Origin: Corynebacterium sp. BD556
GTDB taxonomy: Bacteria; Actinomycetota; Actinomycetes; Mycobacteriales; Mycobacteriaceae
Direction of reading: 5' to 3'
Length of the DNA stretch: 64,000 nucleotides
NCBI RefSeq assembly: GCF_038452275.1
Contig: NZ_CP141643.1
Coordinates: 620,001 to 684,000 of the forward strand
Below, piece after piece: positions 18,726-28,658 of the stretch (the stretch's first letter is position 1; the number at the start of each line of letters is the position of its first letter). A program made the translations under genes and the position numbers. The notes under the pieces were generated by a model, which saw nothing but the letters and a program-made list of their open reading frames with translations, made no database searches and was not told the origin of the DNA.

Positions 18726-19781
18726 GTGATTCGCATAGCTGTCATCTACGGTGGCCGGTCCACTGAGCACTCCATCTCCTGCATTTCCGCGGGCTCCGTC
18801 ATGGCGCATCTCGACCCCGAGCGCTACGAGATTTACCCCGTCGGCATCACCCGCGACGGCGCGTGGGTTGAAGGAGACGTCGACCCCGTCAAAGGGGAGA
18901 AACTGCCAGAGGTACGCGACGGCCGTGAGATCACGCTGTCTTTAAACCCCGCCCGCCGCGGGGAGTTCGTCGACGCCTTCACCGGCGAATCCCTCACGAA
19001 CGTCGACGTGATCTTTCCCGTCCTGCACGGCAAATACGGCGAGGACGGCACGATCCAAGGAATCTTCGAGCTCTCCGGCATCCCTTATGTCGGCCCGGGT
19101 GTTCTAGCCTCCGCGTGCGCGATGGACAAGGAATACACCAAAAAACTCGCCACCTTAGCCAACATCGCAATCACCCGCGAAGTGGTGCTTAGCGGCGGGC
19201 GAACCCTCACGGAGGCAGAGCGCGACTATGTGGGCCTGCCAGTTTTTGTCAAGCCCGCCAACGGAGGTTCGTCGATAGGCGTGTCCAAGGTTGAAACCTG
19301 GGAGGAGCTCGACGCCGCCGTTGAAAGGGCGGCCGAAACGGACAACAAGATCATCGTCGAAGCTGAGCTTGTCGGCGAGGAAGTGGAAGTCGGCGTCCTC
19401 GAGTACCCAGACGGAAGCGTGGTCGCCTCCGTGCCCGGCAAACTTGAAGGCACCAGCGATAGCGAGGAAGGCTTCTACGGTTTCGAAACAAAATACCTCG
19501 AAGACGGCGTCACCGCGACGATCCCGGCGCCCTACGACGAAGAAATCATCGAGCGTCTGCGTGAACTGGCGGTGCGCACCTACCGTGCGCTTGACTGCAA
19601 GGGTCTGGCGCGGGTGGACTTTTTCCTCACCGAGGACGGCCCGGTGCTCAACGAGATCAACACCATGCCGGGTTTTACCCCCATCTCGATGTACCCGCAG
19701 TTGTGGATCGCCTCCGGGCTGACCTACGGCCAGCTTCTCGACGCCCTCGTGACTACCGCAGTGGGACAGTCTGCGCGATAA
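18726..19781 (+). CDS. ddl: D-alanine--D-alanine ligase
   Basis: The 351-residue ATP-grasp enzyme makes D-Ala-D-Ala for peptidoglycan. Visible signatures are YGGRSTEHSIS at the N-terminus, the ATP-binding FVKPANGGSSIGVSK and the metal-site segment VLNEINTMPGFTPISMYP. The GTG at 18726 was chosen because homologues begin with the IRIAVIYGGRS segment and a -10-like hexamer lies directly upstream. Longer in-frame starts would overlap gpsA. The 3' end overlaps the convergent DUF3515 gene by 29 bp. Confidence 0.96.
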   Translation: MIRIAVIYGGRSTEHSISCISAGSVMAHLDPERYEIYPVGITRDGAWVEGDVDPVKGEKLPEVRDGREITLSLNPARRGEFVDAFTGESLTNVDVIFPVLHGKYGEDGTIQGIFELSGIPYVGPGVLASACAMDKEYTKKLATLANIAITREVVLSGGRTLTEAERDYVGLPVFVKPANGGSSIGVSKVETWEELDAAVERAAETDNKIIVEAELVGEEVEVGVLEYPDGSVVASVPGKLEGTSDSEEGFYGFETKYLEDGVTATIPAPYDEEIIERLRELAVRTYRALDCKGLARVDFFLTEDGPVLNEINTMPGFTPISMYPQLWIASGLTYGQLLDALVTTAVGQSAR

Positions 19782-20718
19782 CCTCCGAAAGGCGAGTCAC
19801 CGCCTCGTTGCCCTCCGCCTGCGGCAGACTCGCCGCAATGTTGGTCGCCCGGCCAAGGGCGAACCAAGTAGAGGAGGTCGTGCCGTTGGCCAGGGTGGTG
19901 TCCTCGAACCAGGTCACCTCATTGACTTGGTAAAGCTGAATACCCATCTCGTAGTTGTCAGGGTCGGCCACCGCGCAGCGCACTACGAGCGGCTCACGAC
20001 CCGCCGCCACCCAGACAACGGTCTGCGGGTCGTTGGCGGTGGTGCGCTCGAAGCCTTCCGCAAGATGCTGCGGCAAAGCGGCGAGGAAGTCATCACAGTG
20101 TTCGCCGGAGCCAGAAGCTAGCTGACTTAAAGGCGCTGGCGCCAGCGGGAGCTGCTGTTGCGGCAGCATCGCCACATTAAGCTCGTCGAGCGGGTTGTTT
20201 GAGCCCAAGCTTTCCTTGTCGGCGGTCACGGCGACAATAGGCAAACGATCAACGCTAAACCAGGTGGACAGGGTGGATCCGGGGGTGGAGTCGTCGATGC
20301 GCATCCATTGCGCCCCCGCGGCGTTTTCGGTGATGGAGTACTCGTTGTACTGGGCGGGTGCATCCACCCCGCAACGCAAAGTCACCCGCTGAGTTGAAGA
20401 TGTCTGCCAGGCCGCCGCGCCCTGCGGGGCGGGCTCGGCAAGCTTTGCGCGGCGGTGGCCGGCGAGGTTGTCAGGAAGCGAGCTGATGAGCGATGCGCAC
20501 TCCGGCGAATCTGCTAGCGGGGAGGGAAGCTGCGTCAGCGCCACCGGCTGCTGCGCCACTCGGGTGAAAATGAGCTTCGCGCCAACGAGAACCCCGCTGA
20601 CAAGAGCGAGGGCCAAAGCGAGACTGATCCAGACGAAGGTGCCGTTAAAGGGGGGTGGCTGGAAAGCCACGGCTGTAGTATTCCTAGAGTCGGTGGTGTC
20701 CCTGAAATCCTCAGTCAT
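19753..20718 (-). CDS. DUF3515-family membrane-anchored protein with duplicated module
   Basis: The 321-residue protein has one membrane segment at about residues 32-55 and then an extracytoplasmic part made of two related modules. Each has an early cysteine followed by a leucine-rich helix (LISSLPDNL and FLAALPQHL), a V(T/V)LRC or VVRC segment, and STWF(S/A) near the end (TLSTWFSVDR and TSSTWFALGR). Members of this actinobacterial family usually have one module. A DUF3515 gene lies next to ddl and thiL in Mycobacterium as well, which suggests envelope work, but none is proven. The ATG is preceded at 8 nt by TAGACT on the same strand and by no ribosome site. Confidence 0.75.
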   Translation of the reverse strand: MTEDFRDTTDSRNTTAVAFQPPPFNGTFVWISLALALALVSGVLVGAKLIFTRVAQQPVALTQLPSPLADSPECASLISSLPDNLAGHRRAKLAEPAPQGAAAWQTSSTQRVTLRCGVDAPAQYNEYSITENAAGAQWMRIDDSTPGSTLSTWFSVDRLPIVAVTADKESLGSNNPLDELNVAMLPQQQLPLAPAPLSQLASGSGEHCDDFLAALPQHLAEGFERTTANDPQTVVWVAAGREPLVVRCAVADPDNYEMGIQLYQVNEVTWFEDTTLANGTTSSTWFALGRATNIAASLPQAEGNEAVTRLSEVIAQTVPLR

Positions 20719-20726
20719 GCCGTCAA

Positions 20727-20732
20727 AGTCTA
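20727..20732 (-). promoter_or_regulatory. Leaderless-type -10 for the DUF3515 gene
   Basis: TAGACT on the minus strand ends 8 nt before the ATG at 20718, inside a 34-bp divergent region shared with thiL. Confidence 0.45.
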
Positions 20733-20752
20733 CTGAAAGGCCGTCTACCCTC

Positions 20753-21715
20753 GTGATTCGCACTGGTTTCCCCACCGAGGGCCCGACACTTGGTGAGGTG
20801 GGCGAAGCAGAGATCATCCGCGCCATTGTGGCCGCCGCCCCGTCCTCTCTCAACGGCGACGATGCAGCCGTTTTTCGCCCCTCCGCGCCGAACTCGCGGG
20901 TGGTTGCGGCAACGGACATGCTCGTGTGGGGTCAGCATTTCCTGCCCTCCTACACCACGCCGCGCCAACTCGGGCGCAAAGCAGTGGTGCAAAACTTCGC
21001 GGACATTGAGGCGATGGGGGCGCGCCCTATCGCAGCACTTCTAGGTATCTCCGCGCCTGAATCTTTGCCGGTTGCGGTGGTTGCGCAGCTCGCCGAAGGC
21101 ATCTTCTCCACCACGGAGGAATACGCCGCCGAGCTTGTCGGTGGCGACGTAACCAAAGGTGAGCAACTGGTTATTTCGGTCACCGCCATCGGTTCGCTCG
21201 GCGGCAACCGGGCGCCCTTGAGCCTCGACCGTGCCAGAGCCGGCCAAAGTTTGGTCGCGCACGGCCGCATTGGTTATTCGGCGGCAGGGCTCGACCTTCT
21301 TCGCTCGGGGCGAAAGATTCCGCTTGAGTTCGCTGAGCTGGTCGACGCCCACCAAGCCCCCCGGCTGACCCCAGGGCGCGGCGTTGTGGCGCGCGCGGCT
21401 GGGGCAAGCGCCATGACCGACAACTCCGACGGCCTGGTTGCGGATGTGAGCACTATGGCCGAGCGCTCCGGCGTGCAGATCGACCTAGACCGCGAGGCTT
21501 TAGAGCCCGACGACCTGCAGATTGCGGCGGGCGCCTTCCTCGGTGTCGACCCGTGGAGCTGGGTGTTAGGTGGGGGAGAGGACCATACCCTGCTGGGCAC
21601 TATCGACGCAGACGCCCCCGCCGGTTTTCGCCGCATCGGGACCGTGTGCAAAGGCTCCGGCGTAACCCTCGGGGGCCGAAAGCCGCAAAGCGGGAGCGGA
21701 TGGGAAAGCTTTTGA
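20753..21715 (+). CDS. thiL: Thiamine-monophosphate kinase
   Basis: The 320-residue PurM-like kinase phosphorylates thiamine monophosphate to the pyrophosphate cofactor. It shows [39 protein letters not shown] and GGGEDH motifs in family order. The GTG start was set by alignment with the usual N-terminus ([12 protein letters not shown]) and has no good ribosome site; the promoter region is only 34 bp. ung starts 1 nt after its stop, so they are co-transcribed. Confidence 0.94.
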   Translation: MIRTGFPTEGPTLGEVGEAEIIRAIVAAAPSSLNGDDAAVFRPSAPNSRVVAATDMLVWGQHFLPSYTTPRQLGRKAVVQNFADIEAMGARPIAALLGISAPESLPVAVVAQLAEGIFSTTEEYAAELVGGDVTKGEQLVISVTAIGSLGGNRAPLSLDRARAGQSLVAHGRIGYSAAGLDLLRSGRKIPLEFAELVDAHQAPRLTPGRGVVARAAGASAMTDNSDGLVADVSTMAERSGVQIDLDREALEPDDLQIAAGAFLGVDPWSWVLGGGEDHTLLGTIDADAPAGFRRIGTVCKGSGVTLGGRKPQSGSGWESF

Positions 21716-21716
21716 G

Positions 21717-22361
21717 ATGAACGTGCCGGTTCATGAATCCTGGAAGCAGCCTTTGGCGCCGGTGGAAGACCAAATCCACGCCATGGGCGACTTTTTGCGG
21801 GCACAACCCGAGTACCTGCCGCGTGGACACGACATCCTGCGCGCTTTTGCGCAGCCCTTTGAGGACGTTCGTGTACTTATCCTCGGCCAAGATCCCTACC
21901 CCACGCCTGGGCACCCGATGGGCCTGGCGTTTTCCACACAGCCTGGGGTGGCCCCGCCGCGTTCCCTAGTCAACATTTACACCGAGTTGAACTCCGATGT
22001 GGGTGTTGCTGGCCGCGAGGACGGGGACTTGTCGGCCTGGTCACGGCAGGGGATCTTGCTTCTCAACAGGGTGCTTACCGTGCGTCCGGGAGCGCCGGGC
22101 TCGCACCGCGGCAAAGGGTGGGAAGCTGTAACTGAGCAGGCGATCCGCGCCTTGGCTGGACGTGGTACGCCCCTGGTGGCCATCTTGTGGGGCAAAGATG
22201 CCCAAAGCGCTGCACCTTTCCTCGGCCAAACCCCACGCATTTGCTCGCCGCACCCCTCCCCGTTGTCGGCGCATCATGGTTTCTTTCACTCGAAGCCTTT
22301 CTCGCGGGCGAACCAGGCATTGGTTGACCAAGGCGCCGAGCCCGTCGACTGGTCGTTGTAG
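21717..22361 (+). CDS. ung: Uracil-DNA glycosylase
   Basis: The 214-residue family-1 glycosylase removes uracil from DNA. The catalytic aspartate is D59 in GQDPYP, and the [12 protein letters not shown] motif near the C-terminus is intact. The length is usual for the family. It follows thiL by 1 nt. Its stop codon TAG is also the first part of a -10-like hexamer for the next gene. Confidence 0.97.
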   Translation: MNVPVHESWKQPLAPVEDQIHAMGDFLRAQPEYLPRGHDILRAFAQPFEDVRVLILGQDPYPTPGHPMGLAFSTQPGVAPPRSLVNIYTELNSDVGVAGREDGDLSAWSRQGILLLNRVLTVRPGAPGSHRGKGWEAVTEQAIRALAGRGTPLVAILWGKDAQSAAPFLGQTPRICSPHPSPLSAHHGFFHSKPFSRANQALVDQGAEPVDWSL

Positions 22362-22364
22362 ACT
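22359..22364 (+). promoter_or_regulatory. Leaderless-type -10 for the fakA-like gene
   Basis: TAGACT overlaps the ung stop and ends 8 nt before the ATG at 22373. Confidence 0.45.
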
Positions 22365-22372
22365 CCTAAGCC

Positions 22373-23956
22373 ATGTCCACTCAAGCTCAGCCTGCGCCAT
22401 TTGACGGAGCCCGCCTGTTGTCGTGGGCGCGCCGCTCAGTCGCTGAGCTTGAGCGTCGTCGCGTGGAAATCAATGAGCTCAATGTTTTCCCTGTGCCCGA
22501 CGCCGACACGGGATCCAACATGGCCCACACCATGCACGCCGCTGTCGCCGAGGCGGAGAAGCTGCCGGGTGAGTCCACGATGAAAGAGGTTGCTGAGGCG
22601 CTGGCCAAAGGCAGTATGCGAGGCGCGCGCGGCAATTCCGGTGTTGTTCTTTCCCAGGTCATTCGCGCCGTTGCGCAAAGCGTCGGCGAGGGAGTCGAAA
22701 GCGGGGCAGTCATCGCCGATGCCCTCAACGCCGCAGTGCGTTTCGTCGACAGGGCAATTTCGGAGCCTGTCGAAGGCACAGTCGTGACTGTTTTGGGCGC
22801 GGCGGCCGTTGCTGCCGACGAGACGCGCACACGCACCCTTTCAATCGACGCCATCGCCAATGCCGCCCTTGAGGCCGCGCAGACCGCGCTGGCGAGAACC
22901 CCCTCCCAGCTTGAGGTTCTGCGCCAAGCTGGTGTCGTCGACGCCGGCGGCACCGGTTTGGTGGTTTTGTTGGAGCAACTCGTCGGCGAAATTGCGGGCA
23001 CCCCGCAAACGCAACGTGCCAAGGATGAAGCTGTGGCTGTAGATGAGGCGGCGATAGAAAGACATGCGCCCGCCACTTCTTCTGCCTCAGCCGAGCTTGA
23101 GGTGATGTTTTTCTATACAGGCGACGTTGCGCAGTTAGAGGCGCAACTGTCCCCGCTGGGCAACAGTCTTGTCATTTCCCGGGCCGATGACAACGCAGGC
23201 AAGGTCCACATTCATTCGCTTGATGCGGGCAAGGTCATCGAGACGGCCATGGCGTGCGGCACAATTAGCGATGTAAGCGTGGAGGTGTTGCCCGCCGGTC
23301 CTGTCACGCAGCACCCGCAGCGTCTCATCGTCGCTCTCACCCCGGGAGGTTCTTTAGCCGACCTCTACACCCAAGCCGGCGCGGTGACGGTGCCTCCCGG
23401 GGAGGCGGCAGTTGCCAAGACACTTGCCTTGATCCGCCGCTCGCCGGCGCATGAGGTAATTCTGCTTCCCAACGGGTTGTTAAACAGCGCGAAGATCGGT
23501 TCAATCGAAAAATCGGCGCGCGCTTTCAACCAGACAGTCACCGTGCTTCCAACTGTGCGGCTCGTCTCCGGGATCGCCGCACTGGCTGTCCACGACGCCA
23601 ACCAACCCCTGCAGACGGTCGCCTTTAGCATGGCGGAGGCCGCCGGCGAGATGCGCACCGCGGCGCTACAGCGCGTGGAGTCCCCCGGTTTAGTCCAAGG
23701 CGGTGCGGTGTCCGAGGGAGACCTCATTATGGTCTCACGCGGGCAGGTAACAAACACCCCGGCTGATCCGGTCGACGCCCTCATCTTTGCCAGCCGACTC
23801 CTGCTGGAGCAAGGCGGCGAACAAATTTCTATTCTTTACCGCCCGGAGGAGATCACCTCTGTAGATACGGAGGCGTTGTCGGCGCAGTTGGGCGTCGAGG
23901 TGATGGCTTATCCTGCTGATGGATTAAACGCAGTCGCGGAGATTGGGGTGGAGTGA
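22373..23956 (+). CDS. FakA-like DAK2-domain kinase subunit
   Basis: The 527-residue protein has an N-terminal DAK2 domain. NVFPVPDADTGSNMA and GARGNSGVVLSQ are the ATP-binding signatures and AGVVDAGGTGL closes the domain. A C-terminal region of about 300 residues is typical of the YloV/FakA group. FakA, with an acyl-binding FakB, phosphorylates fatty acids for lipid synthesis. No FakB (DegV) gene is in the window, so the activity is inferred from the family. It lies directly before recG, as in many actinobacteria. Confidence 0.85.
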   Translation: MSTQAQPAPFDGARLLSWARRSVAELERRRVEINELNVFPVPDADTGSNMAHTMHAAVAEAEKLPGESTMKEVAEALAKGSMRGARGNSGVVLSQVIRAVAQSVGEGVESGAVIADALNAAVRFVDRAISEPVEGTVVTVLGAAAVAADETRTRTLSIDAIANAALEAAQTALARTPSQLEVLRQAGVVDAGGTGLVVLLEQLVGEIAGTPQTQRAKDEAVAVDEAAIERHAPATSSASAELEVMFFYTGDVAQLEAQLSPLGNSLVISRADDNAGKVHIHSLDAGKVIETAMACGTISDVSVEVLPAGPVTQHPQRLIVALTPGGSLADLYTQAGAVTVPPGEAAVAKTLALIRRSPAHEVILLPNGLLNSAKIGSIEKSARAFNQTVTVLPTVRLVSGIAALAVHDANQPLQTVAFSMAEAAGEMRTAALQRVESPGLVQGGAVSEGDLIMVSRGQVTNTPADPVDALIFASRLLLEQGGEQISILYRPEEITSVDTEALSAQLGVEVMAYPADGLNAVAEIGVE

Positions 23957-23960
23957 GCCG

Positions 23961-26054
23961 ATGCTGGGGTTTAATGACACTCGCCCGCTCAACCTGGTCA
24001 TTCCCCTGAAACAGGCACGTGCGCTGGAAAAACACCTCGGTATCTCGACGTGCGGGGAGTTGCTCCGGCACTACCCGCGCCGCTATTTGCACTACGGTTC
24101 CGGCGGCTCGCTTGAAGGAGCTGAGGTAGGCGATACTGTTACCGTTGTCGGCGAAGTCACCGCCGTGCGACAAATCACGACGAAGAAGCGGCCGATTCAC
24201 AAAATTCAGGTGGATGACGGCAGCAAAACTATCGACGCCACATTTTTTGGTTCCACCTACGCGATGCGTGTGCTCACGCGGGGCCGTCGCGTCATGCTGA
24301 CAGGCAAGCTGTCCATCTTCAACGGCCAGCCTCAGATGCAGCACCCCGATTTCGTGCTTCTCGACGGCCCCACCCAAGCCACAGGTTCCCTGCGCCAACT
24401 GCAGAACTTCGGGGACCTTGAGGAGATTTTGGCGGGAAGGGATTGGCTGGCGCTGTACCCGTCGACAAGCAAGGTAAGCAGTTGGACAATCATGGGCGCA
24501 GTCTATGCCGTTTTGCGTTCCTTGCCGCCCGTGGAAGAACCCTACGGTTTCACCCCGACCGGGTTCTGCTCGCTTGACCAGGCGATCCGGGAGATTCACG
24601 AGCCGCGCCCCGAAGGCCCACAGCAGGCGTTGGCGCGGCTGAAGTACGACGAGGCCTTCGGCGTCGCGTTGACGATGGCGGTGCGGCGCTACGACAGTCA
24701 GCGCGCGTCTGCGCTGCCGCTGCCGTGGGTCAATGACCGCGCGCAAAACCGGCTGCTTAACAACCTTCCTTTCCCGCTAACCCAAGGGCAGCGTGAAGTT
24801 CTCCGCGAAATTTCCCAGGACATGAGCGCCAACCACCCGATGACACGACTGTTGCAGGGCGAGGTTGGCTCGGGCAAAACTATCGTCTCGCTGCTGGCTA
24901 TGTTGCAGGCCGTCGATAACGGTGTTCAGTGCGCTTTGCTCGCCCCGACGGAGGTGCTTGCCATGCAGCACGCCCGATCACTCAGCGAGCTTGTGTCAAG
25001 CGCTGATCTGCCCACCCGGGTCGTGGCTTTGACCGGTTCGTTGCCGGCGGCGCGCAAGCAGGAGGCACTGCTTAAGATCATGACCGGCGAGGCCGATATT
25101 GTCGTGGGCACGCACGCCTTAATCCAAGACAACGTGGAGTTTTTCAACCTTGGTTTGGTGGTGGTCGACGAGCAGCACCGCTTCGGTGTTCACCAGCGCG
25201 ACTCGTTGCGGGAAAAGGCAGGCCACAACACGCCACACCTGTTGGTGATGACAGCCACGCCGATTCCGCGCACCATCGCAATCACGGTTTTTGGCGACTT
25301 GAAAGTCTCGACGCTGCGGGAGCTGCCCGGCGGGCGCAAACCCATCCAGTCCTCGGTGGTGCCGGAGTTTCGCCCGAAATGGGTGGAGCGGGCGTGGGAG
25401 AAGATTCGGGAGGAGGTCTGTGCCGGACACCAGGCCTACATTGTGTGTCCCCGCATCGACGGCGACGGGGGAGTCGTAGACGTTGCCGCCTGCCTGTCGG
25501 CCTCTGAATTTAAAGACTTAACCGTAGGTGTTTTGCATGGGCGGATGAAGGGCGAGGAAAAAGACGCCATCATGGCGGATTTCGCCGCTGGCGGGATTGA
25601 TGTTTTAGTCTCCACGACGGTGATTGAGGTTGGCGTGGATGTGCCGAATGCGACGGTGATGATGGTGCGTGAGTCGGAGCATTTCGGGATCTCGCAGTTG
25701 CACCAGCTTCGGGGTCGCATCGGCCGTGGCGGCAACGCCTCGCTGTGCCTTTTTCACACTTTGGCGGCGCCGGACAGTCCGGCGCTGGCGCGCATTTCCA
25801 CGGTGGCGTTCACCACAGACGGATTCCAGCTCGCCGAATTTGACCTTTACGTCCGTCAGGAAGGTGACGTGCTGGGGGTCAGTCAATCGGGGGCGCACCG
25901 CCAGCTCAAGTTGATCAACTTAATCGACGACTACGACACCGTGGTGCGCGCCTACGGCGATGCCGAGGCTTTCGTTGGCGAACACTTGGAGTTGGCCCGA
26001 CGCGCCGTGCAGGATGTGCAACCGGGACGTTTCGACTACTTGGACAAAAGTTAA
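23961..26054 (+). CDS. recG: ATP-dependent DNA helicase RecG
   Basis: The 697-residue protein has an N-terminal wedge/OB domain followed by superfamily 2 motifs. These are Walker A GEVGSGKT, the DEQH box (VVDEQHRFG), the TATPIPRT motif III, and in the last third VLVSTTVIEVGVDVPN and QLRGRIGRG. RecG remodels stalled forks and Holliday junctions. ATG 23961 is preceded by a GGTGGAG site and lies 4 nt after the previous stop. rsmD follows after 9 nt. Confidence 0.97.
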   Translation: MLGFNDTRPLNLVIPLKQARALEKHLGISTCGELLRHYPRRYLHYGSGGSLEGAEVGDTVTVVGEVTAVRQITTKKRPIHKIQVDDGSKTIDATFFGSTYAMRVLTRGRRVMLTGKLSIFNGQPQMQHPDFVLLDGPTQATGSLRQLQNFGDLEEILAGRDWLALYPSTSKVSSWTIMGAVYAVLRSLPPVEEPYGFTPTGFCSLDQAIREIHEPRPEGPQQALARLKYDEAFGVALTMAVRRYDSQRASALPLPWVNDRAQNRLLNNLPFPLTQGQREVLREISQDMSANHPMTRLLQGEVGSGKTIVSLLAMLQAVDNGVQCALLAPTEVLAMQHARSLSELVSSADLPTRVVALTGSLPAARKQEALLKIMTGEADIVVGTHALIQDNVEFFNLGLVVVDEQHRFGVHQRDSLREKAGHNTPHLLVMTATPIPRTIAITVFGDLKVSTLRELPGGRKPIQSSVVPEFRPKWVERAWEKIREEVCAGHQAYIVCPRIDGDGGVVDVAACLSASEFKDLTVGVLHGRMKGEEKDAIMADFAAGGIDVLVSTTVIEVGVDVPNATVMMVRESEHFGISQLHQLRGRIGRGGNASLCLFHTLAAPDSPALARISTVAFTTDGFQLAEFDLYVRQEGDVLGVSQSGAHRQLKLINLIDDYDTVVRAYGDAEAFVGEHLELARRAVQDVQPGRFDYLDKS

Positions 26055-26063
26055 GGTGGGTGT

Positions 26064-26648
26064 ATGAACCGCATCATTTCGGGCGAGGCCCGCGGCCGCA
26101 AAATCAAAGTCCCTCCGGAGGGCACCCGCCCCACGTCCGACCGTGCCCGCGAAGGCTTGTTTTCCTCGTTGCAGGCGCGCTTTGGCATAGTCGACCACGT
26201 GGTGTTGGATTTGTTCGCCGGATCGGGCGCTTTGGGCTTGGAGGCAGCCTCGCGCGGCGCCGCGGAGGTTGTGTTGGTAGACATCGACCCGAAGGCGGTG
26301 GAGGTAATCACCTTCAACGCGGGTGTGGTGGGGCACCCGAATGTGAAGGTGGAGAAGCTCAAAGCATCGACCTACTTGGCGGGAGCGCCGCGACGGCACT
26401 TCTCTATGGTGCTGGCCGACCCGCCGTACGAACTCGCTGATGACAGTGTCGTTGAGATGCTTAGCGCACTAGAGCCGACGCTTGTCGACGGCGCCGTGGT
26501 CGTCATCGAGCGCCACCGCGAAAGCCCCGAGACGGCCTGGCCGCCTGCATACACCCCGACAACGCAGAAGTTGAAGAAGCGCCTCTACGGGATCGCCCGG
26601 ATGGACATGGCGGTCTACACGGCACCGGAGAAAGGACACACGCCATGA
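26064..26648 (+). CDS. rsmD: 16S rRNA (guanine(966)-N(2))-methyltransferase
   Basis: The 194-residue class I methyltransferase has the RIISGEARGRKI N-terminus of RsmD, the SAM site LDLFAGSGALGLEA and the catalytic DPPY motif. It methylates G966 of 16S rRNA. Its stop overlaps the coaD start as ATGA; the rsmD-coaD pairing is widely conserved. Confidence 0.95.
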   Translation: MNRIISGEARGRKIKVPPEGTRPTSDRAREGLFSSLQARFGIVDHVVLDLFAGSGALGLEAASRGAAEVVLVDIDPKAVEVITFNAGVVGHPNVKVEKLKASTYLAGAPRRHFSMVLADPPYELADDSVVEMLSALEPTLVDGAVVVIERHRESPETAWPPAYTPTTQKLKKRLYGIARMDMAVYTAPEKGHTP

Positions 26649-27121
26649 CCATCGCAGTCTGCCCAGGGTCTTTCGACCCCGTCACAAACGGGCATTTGGA
26701 CATTTTCAAACGTGCCGCAGCCCACTTCGAGGAGGTGATTGTGCTGGTCACGGGCAACCCTACCAAGACCTCGGGAATGTTTAGCGTGAAGGAGCGTGTG
26801 CAACTCATCCGCCAGGTCACCGCGGATGTTTCTAATATCAGCGTTGACTTCTGGGGCGGTTTGTTGGTGGATTACACCACCGAGCACAATGTCACGGCTT
26901 TGGTCAAAGGTCTGCGCTCGGCGTTGGACTACGAATATGAGCTGCCCATGGCGCAAATGAACCGGCGTTTATCTGGCGTAGATACATACTTTTTGTTAAC
27001 CGACGAGAAATATGGCTACACCTCCTCCTCCCTGTGCAAAGAAGTGGTCAAATACGGAGGCGACGTCACTGGGCTTGTCCCTGATGTTGTAGTGGCTGCG
27101 ATGAAGGAGAAGCTTTCGTGA
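26645..27121 (+). CDS. coaD: Phosphopantetheine adenylyltransferase
   Basis: The 158-residue nucleotidyltransferase carries CPGSFDPVTNGHLDI, with the (T/H)xGH motif, and YTSSSLCKEV near the C-terminus. It makes dephospho-CoA in coenzyme A synthesis; coaE in this window performs the next step. It overlaps rsmD by 4 bp and the following exporter gene by a GTGA junction. Confidence 0.97.
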   Translation: MTIAVCPGSFDPVTNGHLDIFKRAAAHFEEVIVLVTGNPTKTSGMFSVKERVQLIRQVTADVSNISVDFWGGLLVDYTTEHNVTALVKGLRSALDYEYELPMAQMNRRLSGVDTYFLLTDEKYGYTSSSLCKEVVKYGGDVTGLVPDVVVAAMKEKLS

Positions 27122-27867
27122 CGGCAGCCGCAGTCGGCTTGTTCATCGCGGTCTTGCTCGGCTCCACACTCCAACGAGTCTCAGGGATGGGGCTCGGTTT
27201 GATTGCCGCGCCGGTGGTTTCTCTGCTGATCGGCCCGGTTGAGGGCATTTTGGTGATCAACGTGCTGGCGACGGTCAACGCGGCCTTGACAACCCTGACG
27301 GTGCGGGAGTTCATTAGCTGGCGCAACTTCGGCGCTATCGCACCTTTTATGGTGCTGGGTGCCTTACCGGCAGCGTTGCTTGTCGGCGCTACCTCACCTA
27401 ACGTGCTTCTCATCGCGGTCGGTGTGTTGCTCCTTTTGGCGTTGAGCGTGGTTACTTTAGGCAAGCGCTACGTGCCGGTGCTTGAAGGCCCCGTGCCCGC
27501 CGCGATTTCGGGCGCGTTGGGAGGGTTTATGAACACCCTCGCCGGCATCGCAGGCCCCGCCATTACTGTCTACGCTCAGGCGGCGCGGTGGGAGCAGCGC
27601 ACCTACGCCGCAACCTTGCAACCCATTTTCATGGTCAGCGGGGCGGTATCTTTTGCCATGAAGGAATTAACAGGGGCGGCGAACGTCTCCGCGGTGGGCA
27701 ACGAGCTGTGGATCGCGGGAGGTTTCGCAATGGTGCTGGGGATATTTTTAGGCATCCGTATCACCCCGCACGTGCCGAGCAACCAAGCGCGAGCGCTCGC
27801 TCTTGGGCTGGCCATCCTCGGCGGGGTTACCGCCCTGGTGCGGGGCATTATCGGTCTTGTTGGCTAG
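27118..27867 (+). CDS. TauE/SafE-family membrane protein
   Basis: The 249-residue protein has about eight hydrophobic segments and the TSUP-family pattern: an N-terminal GxGLG (SGMGLGLIAAPV) and a central GALGGFMNTLAGIAGPAI. Family members export sulfite, sulfoacetate or related anions; the substrate cannot be told here. It starts at a GTG overlapping the coaD stop, so it is translated from the same mRNA. No sulfur gene lies near it. Confidence 0.85.
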   Translation: MTAAAVGLFIAVLLGSTLQRVSGMGLGLIAAPVVSLLIGPVEGILVINVLATVNAALTTLTVREFISWRNFGAIAPFMVLGALPAALLVGATSPNVLLIAVGVLLLLALSVVTLGKRYVPVLEGPVPAAISGALGGFMNTLAGIAGPAITVYAQAARWEQRTYAATLQPIFMVSGAVSFAMKELTGAANVSAVGNELWIAGGFAMVLGIFLGIRITPHVPSNQARALALGLAILGGVTALVRGIIGLVG

Positions 27868-27892
27868 GGCGTGACCACAGCCCGCCGAAAAC

Positions 27893-28654
27893 CTAGAACA
27901 AGGTGGACAAAAACGCTTTCGTGCGTTGCTCCTGCGGGTTAACTAGCACCTCGTCCGGGGTGCCGTACTCAATGATGCGGCCCTGCGCCATGAAGGCCAC
28001 CTTGTCTGCGACTTCCCGAGCAAAGGCCATCTCGTGGGTGACCACCAACATGGTCATCCCGTCGGTGGCCAACCGCTTCATCACGCCAAGAACTTCCCCG
28101 ACGAGTTCGGGGTCGAGGGCGGAGGTGGGTTCGTCGAAAAGCATGAGCTTTGGATCCATCGCCACCGCGCGTGCGATGGCGACGCGCTGCTGCTGGCCTC
28201 CGGAGAGCTGGATAGGAAAGGCATCGGCTTTGTCGGCCAGCCCCACCATGTCTAGTAGCTCCAAGGCCCGCTTCTTCGCCGCGGCAACAGGTTCCCCTTT
28301 CACCTGCACCGGGGCCTCGATGATGTTTTCAAGGACCGTGCGGTGGCCAAAAAGGTTAAAGTTTTGGAAAACCATGCCGATGGAGCGGCGTTGTTTAGCC
28401 GCATCCTTCTCGCTCATTTCATACAACACGCCGTCTCGTTCGCGGTAGCCAATTAAGTCACCGTCGATGTAGAGACGTCCGGCGTTGACCTTTTCCAGGT
28501 GATTGCAGCAACGCAAAAAAGTCGATTTTCCGGACCCGGACGGCCCAATCAAACAGGTGACTTCACCTGGGGCGACCTGAAGGTTTACTCCTTTGAGCAC
28601 GTCAAGGTTGCCGTAGGACTTCCACACGTCGATAGCGTTGATCATAGGCTGCAT
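27893..28654 (-). CDS. Amino-acid ABC transporter ATP-binding protein
   Basis: The 253-residue ATPase is of the polar-amino-acid uptake type (GlnQ-like). Walker A is GPSGSGKST (about residues 37-45), the signature is [14 protein letters not shown] and Walker B is [13 protein letters not shown]. The start was put at ATG 28654, 4 nt after the permease stop and behind an AAAGGA site; longer frames run into the permease. It is the last gene of the operon. Confidence 0.93.
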   Translation of the reverse strand: MQPMINAIDVWKSYGNLDVLKGVNLQVAPGEVTCLIGPSGSGKSTFLRCCNHLEKVNAGRLYIDGDLIGYRERDGVLYEMSEKDAAKQRRSIGMVFQNFNLFGHRTVLENIIEAPVQVKGEPVAAAKKRALELLDMVGLADKADAFPIQLSGGQQQRVAIARAVAMDPKLMLFDEPTSALDPELVGEVLGVMKRLATDGMTMLVVTHEMAFAREVADKVAFMAQGRIIEYGTPDEVLVNPQEQRTKAFLSTLF

Positions 28655-28658
28655 GGTC

